DNA from: Christensenellaceae bacterium
GTDB lineage: Bacteria; Bacillota; Clostridia; Christensenellales; CAG-138
DNA length: 64,000 nucleotides
Assembly: GCA_031261085.1 (NCBI GenBank)
Contig: JAISKB010000023.1
Coordinates: 60,343 to 124,342 of the forward strand
Reading direction: 5' to 3'
Numbering within the stretch: position 1 is the first letter of the stretch; the number at the start of each line of letters is the position of its first letter. A program made the translations under genes and the position numbers. Of this stretch, positions 59,650-64,000 are shown in pieces. The notes under the pieces were generated by a model, which ran no database searches, was not told where the DNA came from, and saw nothing but the letters and a program-made list of their open reading frames with translations.

Positions 59650-59982
59650 ATGGAAAGCGAGGTGGCGGCGTTTTGCGCGGCGGTATACAGCGGCTTGGTG
59701 ATGGGCGCGCTGTATGATGTGTTCCGCCTGCTTCGGCTGCCGCTGCGGGGCCGCGTATGGAACGCCCTGCTGGATGCGGTATACTATGCGCTGGTGCTTT
59801 GCTTGGCGGCGGGCGCGCTGCTGTATATCAACGGCGGCACGGTGCGCATGTATTTATTGTTGGGCATGGGGCTGGGATTATACGCATATATGCGGTTTGT
59901 AAGCAGGGCGCTGGTAGCCTTGGCAGGGCTAATTTGGAACAAATGCAAAAAAATAGTTGCACATAAGCCGCCGATGGATTAA
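59650..59982 (+). CDS. yabQ: Spore cortex biosynthesis protein YabQ
   Basis: A 110-residue membrane protein with three hydrophobic segments (about 6-25, 44-63 and 67-95). VYSGLVMGALYDVFRLLRLP is the YabQ signature, and its membrane topology fits the family. It is required for spore cortex synthesis. It is placed between yabP and divIC. No Shine-Dalgarno-like sequence better than GAGCG is seen, so translation may be coupled to yabP. Shorter than the B. subtilis protein (about 211 residues), as in many clostridia. Confidence 0.88.
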   Translation: MESEVAAFCAAVYSGLVMGALYDVFRLLRLPLRGRVWNALLDAVYYALVLCLAAGALLYINGGTVRMYLLLGMGLGLYAYMRFVSRALVALAGLIWNKCKKIVAHKPPMD

Positions 59983-60015
59983 ATTATAGGTAGGAATATA
60001 CATTCGAGGCGGTAT

Positions 60016-60333
60016 ATGGCAAACACGATGCAGGGGCAGGCGCGGGAGACCGCGCGGCGAACCAAACACAAAAAATTGCGGCTGGCGGTTTTTGCGAGCC
60101 TGGTTTGCGTTGCCATGGTGGGTATGGTGCTGTATTCGCAGCAGCATAAGCTGCGCGTCATTGCGGCGGAGCAGGCTGAACTCGCCCTGCAGCTGCAAGA
60201 CCGGCAAACCGAAAAGCGCCGCTTGGAGTATATGATAGAGTATGCGCAAAGCGAGGAATATCTGCTGCAGTTTGCGCGCGAGAAGCTGGGGTATGTAAAG
60301 CCCGGCGATGTAAAATTCGACATCGGCGAATAA
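60016..60333 (+). CDS. divIC: Septum formation initiator DivIC/FtsB
   Basis: A 105-residue bitopic protein: a basic N-terminus (ETARRTKHKKLR), one membrane segment (about 23-40), then a coiled coil from about 42 to 80 (IAAEQAELALQLQDRQTEKR) and the FtsB/DivIC motif QFAREKLGYVKPGDVKFDI. It acts in the divisome with FtsL and DivIB. Gene order yabP-yabQ-divIC is conserved in Firmicutes. The start ATG has GAGGCGG upstream. Confidence 0.93.
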   Translation: MANTMQGQARETARRTKHKKLRLAVFASLVCVAMVGMVLYSQQHKLRVIAAEQAELALQLQDRQTEKRRLEYMIEYAQSEEYLLQFAREKLGYVKPGDVKFDIGE

Positions 60334-60395
60334 CATCTATATAAAATATTTAAAAAGTGGCATATGCCACTTTTAGTTTTTTTGGAGGATAGGCA

Positions 60396-61262
60396 ATGAA
60401 GCAGGCCGCGGTACTCGACATAGGCAGCAACTCCATACGCTATGCCTGCGGCGGGGTAAGTGACGCGGGGCGGTTTACGCTGGAGCCCAAGCGGCTTGCA
60501 ACGACCAAGCTGGCGGAGGGGTTAACCCAAACCGGCCTGCTGGGGCAGGCGCCTATCGCGCGCACGCTCGAAGCCATACGCGGCTTTGCGGCGGATGCCA
60601 CGGCGCGCGGTCTGCCGGTGTTTGCATATGCCACCAGCGCCGTGCGCGATAGCGCCAACCGGGAGGAATTGCTCTCCCCGGTGCGGGCGCTGGGCATTGC
60701 GGTAGAGGTACTGCCCGGCGCCGACGAAGCGCGCTACGCGATGCTGGGGGCTACCGGCGGCAAGGCGGGGCTCATCGACATCGGCGGGGGCAGTACGCAG
60801 GTGTTGCAGGGCGGCTTCAGCGCGAGCTGGCCCATCGGCTGCGTGCGCGCGGGGGAGTATGCGCAAGGCGCGCCTACGCTTGCGGCGCTGCGGGAACGCG
60901 TGTATGCCGCGTGTGCGGTCAGCCTCATGCGGTTCCCCGCGCCGGGGGGCGAATATGTGGGGGTAGGCGGCACCATCACCACGCTGGCCGCGCTGGAGCT
61001 GGGCCTTCGCGCCTATGCGCCGGGACGAATATGCGAGGTGACCCTTAGCCCGACCATGCTGGCGGCGCGCATCGAAAGCCTGTATGAAATGGGCGCACAG
61101 GCACGGCGGGCGCATCCGCTGCTGAAAGACCGGTACGATACCATATTGCCCGGCGCGTGCATACTCGAATATGTGCTAAAGCAGGCGCGCATCGCGTTGC
61201 TGCCGGTATCCGATCGGGATGGGATGGAAGGGTATTTGATGGCGAAGCTGGGGGTTATATAA
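60396..61262 (+). CDS. Ppx/GppA phosphatase family protein
   Basis: A 288-residue protein of the ASKHA fold. VLDIGSNSIRYACGGVSDAG is the first phosphate loop, TSAVRDSANREELLSPVRAL the conserved middle, GLIDIGGGSTQVLQG the second loop, and VGVGGTITTLAALELGL the adenosine-site motif. Members hydrolyse polyphosphate or pppGpp. It is short compared with E. coli Ppx (513 residues) but normal for Firmicutes. GGAGGA precedes the ATG. It follows divIC by 62 bp in the same direction. Confidence 0.92.
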   Translation: MKQAAVLDIGSNSIRYACGGVSDAGRFTLEPKRLATTKLAEGLTQTGLLGQAPIARTLEAIRGFAADATARGLPVFAYATSAVRDSANREELLSPVRALGIAVEVLPGADEARYAMLGATGGKAGLIDIGGGSTQVLQGGFSASWPIGCVRAGEYAQGAPTLAALRERVYAACAVSLMRFPAPGGEYVGVGGTITTLAALELGLRAYAPGRICEVTLSPTMLAARIESLYEMGAQARRAHPLLKDRYDTILPGACILEYVLKQARIALLPVSDRDGMEGYLMAKLGVI

Positions 61263-61284
61263 CGGGCTGAAGGTGCGAGGGCGC

Positions 61285-61315
61285 TTCAATCCACGCTCCC
61301 CAGGCGGTGAGCGGC
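61285..61315. repeat. Single sequence resembling a type I-C CRISPR repeat
   Basis: TTCAATCCACGCTCCCCAGG then CGGTGAGCGGC resembles the I-C repeat read backwards, with an imperfect CGCTC/GAGCG hairpin. There is only one copy, with at best a degenerate second one near 61322, so it is not an array. Confidence 0.3.
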
Positions 61316-61444
61316 GCAGCCGTTCAACATCCACCGACGCTTCAGGGGTGGTTTCCTTGCGCGAAAAGCGCTTGTCAGAACTGGTTTTTTTGGATATACT
61401 ATTTTTAGGAGTAGATTCAGCCTTCGTTTCGGACGTACTATCGC

Positions 61445-62191
61445 CTAAGGCATCCGCATTGGGCTCCTGAACTGCTCCTTCAACAGGTGGCACAGCATCG
61501 ACTCCAGCCTCCGCCCCTTAAGGGGTGCGCTGGTCTTCAACGATTGCTGGCCACCTTCCTTTATTGTCAAAACATCATGCGCATCCGGCGGCTCCTGCGG
61601 CACCCATATATTCGGGGGCAGAGTAGGCGCAGGTTCAAGCTCTGGCGACGGGCTGGGCGTTGGCGAAGGTGCAGGCGAGGGCGTAGGGGTCGGCGTATAA
61701 TTCGGATACCAGGTCTCCGGCGGGAGCGTTTCCTGCGGCACCCAAATGGTGGGCACGGGCGTTTTCGTTGGCTTGGGCGTTGGTTTAGGGGTTGGTTGGG
61801 GCGTCGGTTTGGGCGTCGGTTTGGGCGTCGGGCCCGGCGTAGGCACGGGCGTTGCAGTCGCCACAGGAGAGGCCGTGGGCGTGACCATGGGTGTTGGCTT
61901 GGGTGTGGCCGTAGGAGTCGGCACAGGCGCAATCGTGGCCAACGGCGCAGGTGTGCCGGTCGGGATTATCACCGGCGATTCCTGCGCCTGCTGCGAGGTG
62001 TGCGGCGTAAGTGCCCACCACAGCAGGCCGCCGGCCGCCAGCAGCAATGTGCCAGCCGCCAGCGCGATGGCTTTTCTGCGCACATGCCGGCGGGCCCTCG
62101 TTTTACGCACAAGGCGGGCCCTTCGCGCGGCCAAGCCGCGGGATGCCCGCCATGTTTCATACCCATATTTCAGCCGCGCTTTAAAACCCAT
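61445..62191 (-). CDS. Membrane-anchored Pro/Thr-rich repeat protein
   Basis: A 248-residue protein. Residues 1-40 are very basic (YGYETWRASRGLAARRARLV), and one membrane segment follows at about 41-62 (AIALAAGTLLLAAGGLLWWA). About 75-205 is a Pro/Thr spacer with PTPKPTPKPTPQPTPKPT-type repeats and the motif IWVPQE twice. The last 40 residues (LKTSAPLKGRRLESMLCHLL) change character and lie in sequence that looks like a dispersed repeat, so the original stop may have been displaced. The outside spacer suggests a wall-spanning stalk. There is only AGGG before the ATG. No family is recognised. Confidence 0.65.
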   Translation of the reverse strand: MGFKARLKYGYETWRASRGLAARRARLVRKTRARRHVRRKAIALAAGTLLLAAGGLLWWALTPHTSQQAQESPVIIPTGTPAPLATIAPVPTPTATPKPTPMVTPTASPVATATPVPTPGPTPKPTPKPTPQPTPKPTPKPTKTPVPTIWVPQETLPPETWYPNYTPTPTPSPAPSPTPSPSPELEPAPTLPPNIWVPQEPPDAHDVLTIKEGGQQSLKTSAPLKGRRLESMLCHLLKEQFRSPMRMP

Positions 62192-62220
62192 AGCCCTAGT
62201 ATGGGCAAAAAACGGCGCTT

Positions 62221-62886
62221 TTACATATCCATCACAAAATGGTAAAGCGGCGCAAACGCCTCGAATGCCCGGCGCACCTCATCGAACAGCTCGGGGCTCA
62301 GGGTAGGCGCGAGCGTATCGCAGCTATAACACCAGCTTAGGCCCTTATGGTTCAAATACGACTTGAGCGCGAGGGGCGCTTCCGGCACCCGGTCTTTTTT
62401 ATATTCCGGCCCCTCCAGCACAAATTTTTGCAGCGGCTTGGCCTCTACGATGGATAAGAACCTCGCCGGGTCGGCCAACGCGTGCGCGCGCAGCGCATTC
62501 ATCATCTCGATATTTTCGTTGTACATGCCCAAGCCATAACCATAGCTTTGGGGTGTGATTTCAAAATACATCGTAAACCCCTCGCTCAGGCGGTTCCCCG
62601 GCCGGCGGAAGGCCAGCCAAGCATGGTCGCGGTACGGCATCTTGTTTTGCGAAAAGCGGGTATCCCGGTAAATGCGGGATACGATATTGGCCGTGCGCGG
62701 GTTGATATCCGAATCGATGGCCAGCACGGTGGGCAGCAGCGCCTCGGCAAGCTGCAGCATCGGCTTTTGCACGCTCTCTTTATACCGCGCGCGGTTCTCC
62801 TCAAAAAAAGGCTTGTTATTATTGAAAGCAAGCTCGATTAAAAACTTATAGGTATCCTCTGTGAACCCGGCAAATGCAGCTTCCAT
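62221..62886 (-). CDS. DUF2461 family protein
   Basis: A 221-residue protein of the DUF2461 (TIGR02453-type) family. EDTYKFLIELAFNNNKPFFE, EENRARYKESVQKPMLQLAE and ISRIYRDTRFSQNKMPYRDH (here VSRIYRDTRFSQ) with WLAFRRPGNR are its conserved blocks. The biochemical function of the family is unknown. The ATG at 62886 is used because GGAGG lies 6 bp upstream of it. It is 12 bp after the DMT transporter gene and probably cotranscribed. Cytoplasmic; no signal sequence. Confidence 0.85.
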   Translation of the reverse strand: MEAAFAGFTEDTYKFLIELAFNNNKPFFEENRARYKESVQKPMLQLAEALLPTVLAIDSDINPRTANIVSRIYRDTRFSQNKMPYRDHAWLAFRRPGNRLSEGFTMYFEITPQSYGYGLGMYNENIEMMNALRAHALADPARFLSIVEAKPLQKFVLEGPEYKKDRVPEAPLALKSYLNHKGLSWCYSCDTLAPTLSPELFDEVRRAFEAFAPLYHFVMDM

Positions 62887-62898
62887 ATCGTCCTCCAT

Positions 62899-63777
62899 CT
62901 ATGTTTTCTTAAATTCCATCTGGGAAATTATGAGCCCCACCAGTATGAGCGCGCAGCCTATCGCCATACGCCCGCTAAACAGCTCTCCCAAAAACAGCAC
63001 GCCAAACAGGCAGCCAAACGCCGATTCCGTGCTCATAAAAAGCGTGGCGTACTCCGGCGCGGCATACTTGATGCCGATGTTCATCATGGTGAGCGCCAGC
63101 AGCGTGGCCGCGAGGCCGCAGTATGCAAGCTCCCCCAGCATATTGGGCGTAAACCGCGCAGGGAAGGTTTCGAAGCACCCGCCTATAATCCACGCGAACG
63201 CCGCCGCAAACGCAAACTGCAGGCAGGTGAGCTGCATCACATCCTGGTCGGCAAAGGAATCCACCGCGTTGATGTGCAGGGCATAGAGTATGCCGCACAG
63301 GAACGTGAGCACATCGCCTATGTTCACGGCGCTCCTGCCCTGTATGCTCAGCAACCCAATCCCCAGTAGCAGCAGTGCGCCCGCCAAAAATATTTTGGCC
63401 TGCGGACGCTCCTTTTTACGCACCCATAGCACGAGCGGCACCAGCACCACATACACGGCCGTAATCAGCGCGTTTTTGCCCACGGTGGTGTAGAGCAACC
63501 CATAGGTTTGCGCCGCAAACGCCGTATACAAAAAAAAGCCCGTGACCAGCCCTCCCAGCAGGGTACGGCGGCTCACCTTGTGCGTTTTGGAAAACAGCGT
63601 ATAGCTAAGCCCCAGCGCGCCTATGCTGAAGCGGATGGCCAGCAGGTAGTTGGTGGAAATAGAGCTGAGCGCGTTCTTCATCACCACGAAGCCGCCGCCC
63701 CATAAAGCGCCCGTCACCAGCAGCATGCCGTTGGCCACATTGCGCCGTGTTTTTTCGGGAAGATTTAGCATATTCAT
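62899..63777 (-). CDS. DMT-superfamily (EamA) transporter
   Basis: A 292-residue membrane protein with about ten hydrophobic segments in two EamA repeats: GMLLVTGALWGGGFVVMKNA, SISTNYLLAIRFSIGALGLS, YTTVGKNALITAVYVVLVP, and later GLAATLLALTMMNIGIKYAA, ATLFMSTESAFGCLFGVLFL. It is an export or uptake carrier of unknown substrate. The ATG at 63777 (or 63771) has no ribosome site; a TACACT lies 7 bp upstream (see promoter). It follows the 5S rRNA terminator. Confidence 0.88.
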   Translation of the reverse strand: MNMLNLPEKTRRNVANGMLLVTGALWGGGFVVMKNALSSISTNYLLAIRFSIGALGLSYTLFSKTHKVSRRTLLGGLVTGFFLYTAFAAQTYGLLYTTVGKNALITAVYVVLVPLVLWVRKKERPQAKIFLAGALLLLGIGLLSIQGRSAVNIGDVLTFLCGILYALHINAVDSFADQDVMQLTCLQFAFAAAFAWIIGGCFETFPARFTPNMLGELAYCGLAATLLALTMMNIGIKYAAPEYATLFMSTESAFGCLFGVLFLGELFSGRMAIGCALILVGLIISQMEFKKT

Positions 63778-63784
63778 GCGTAAT

Positions 63785-63814
63785 AGTGTAACATAAACGA
63801 ACCGGACCACGCAA
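63785..63814 (-). promoter_or_regulatory. Promoter directly before the DMT transporter gene
   Basis: On the minus strand TTGCGT (63809-63814) and TACACT (63785-63790) with an 18-bp spacer. The transcription start would fall at the ATG at 63777, so the message may be leaderless. Confidence 0.5.
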
Positions 63815-63852
63815 GATACACGCCGCCATAACGCGCACATCGAACAAAACAA

Positions 63853-63880
63853 AACGCCCCCATAATGGGGGGCGTTCAGG
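63853..63880 (-). terminator. Terminator of the rRNA operon
   Basis: On the minus strand AACGCCCCCC and GGGGGCGTT enclose ATTAT and are followed by TTGTTTTG. It ends the rRNA transcript after the 5S gene. Confidence 0.85.
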
Positions 63881-63892
63881 AATAAATGGATC

Positions 63893-64000
63893 CGGCAGCT
63901 ACCTATGTTTCCAAGCCGTTGCCAGCTCAGTATTTTCGGCGTATAAGGGCTTAACTTCTGTGTTCGGGATGGGAACAGGTGGATCCCCTTAGCTTAACCA
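63893..64000 (-). rRNA. rrf: 5S ribosomal RNA, 5' end outside window
   Basis: On the minus strand the sequence runs CACCTGTTCCCATCCCGAAC, then ACAGAAGTTAAG, then CCGAAAATACTGAGCTGGCA and ends near GGTAGCTGCCGG, the conserved 5S pattern. The first bases lie beyond the right edge. The rRNA operon therefore continues to the right, and 5S is its last gene. Confidence 0.93.

Noticed and set aside
61285..61350. CRISPR array
   Set aside because: Only one I-C-like repeat and a doubtful degenerate second one; no regular spacers and no cas genes in the window.
61176..61493. Minus-strand Ser/Lys-rich frame of 105 codons overlapping the end of the ppx-like gene
   Set aside because: It overlaps a conserved gene end, has no good ribosome site, and lies in sequence that looks like a dispersed repeat.
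61746..62306. Plus-strand Gly/Val repeat protein (VGVGLGVG-like)
   Set aside because: It is the antisense reading of the Pro/Thr repeat region of the minus-strand gene and has no start signals.

Overview
The window comes from a spore-forming, anaerobic, Gram-positive bacterium of the class Clostridia, probably a gut commensal. The signs are a yabP-yabQ-divIC sporulation/division cluster, a ferredoxin-dependent 2-oxoacid oxidoreductase, a glycyl radical enzyme with its activase, a T-box leader, strong TTGACA/TATAAT promoters, AGGAGG ribosome binding sites with ATG, GTG and TTG starts, and an Asn/Gln-rich insertion in Rho. Most of the DNA looks moderately GC-rich. The stretch from about 9.56 to 14.8 kb is visibly AT-rich and looks acquired.

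Layout. 1-1.9 kb (minus): end of a 2-oxoacid:ferredoxin oxidoreductase operon (P-loop ATPase, ferredoxin subunit, alpha subunit). 2.0-5.8 kb: a small membrane protein (minus), then a T-box leader driving an HTH-cupin-AMP ligase fusion and a nitrilase-family amidase (plus). 6.0-9.56 kb (plus): secG, rnr, smpB and ssrA (tmRNA), the export and ribosome-rescue block. 9.56-14.77 kb: an accessory island starting exactly at the tmRNA CCA end. It holds a recombinase without catalytic domain, a KilA-N protein, two unrelated proteins that each carry an RNxxxH (HEPN-type) motif, a group II intron remnant, a MITE-like element and repeated unit ends.

14.9-23.5 kb (minus): a xylose regulon (sugar-binding lipoprotein, ABC ATPase, permease, xylulokinase, LacI regulator, xylose isomerase). 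Palindromic GTGCTCGAGCAC-type operators lie just downstream of two promoters. 23.7-32 kb: a SorC-type regulator (minus) divergent from an operon (plus) for a 2-oxoacid dehydrogenase complex (E2, E3, fused E1) plus a class II aldolase and a four-carbon-acid sugar kinase. 32-49.8 kb: a large catabolic cluster, mostly minus, with an aldo/keto reductase, a LarA-like protein, a transaldolase-family protein, a glycyl radical enzyme and activase, an Asp/Glu-racemase-family protein, a complete sugar-type ABC importer, a divergent LacI regulator fused to a solute-binding domain, a 2-hydroxyacid dehydrogenase and a glycerate kinase. The importer and glycyl-radical promoters share CGTTCC boxes at similar distances, which suggests one regulon feeding an unidentified sugar-like substrate to glycerate and glycolysis.

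49.9-64 kb: copper-chaperone-like protein, acetyltransferase, small EamA protein, lipoprotein, the glycolytic genes pgk-tpiA-gpmI, rpmE, a TetR regulator, rho, yabP-yabQ-divIC-ppx/gppA, a Pro/Thr-rich anchored protein, a DUF2461 protein, a DMT transporter, and at the right edge the 3' part of a 5S rRNA gene on the minus strand. The most interesting points are the cassette-like island on the tmRNA gene, the T-box-controlled acyl ligase beside a ferredoxin oxidoreductase, the glycyl-radical regulon with its LacI-solute-binding fusion regulator, and the prion-like segment in Rho.
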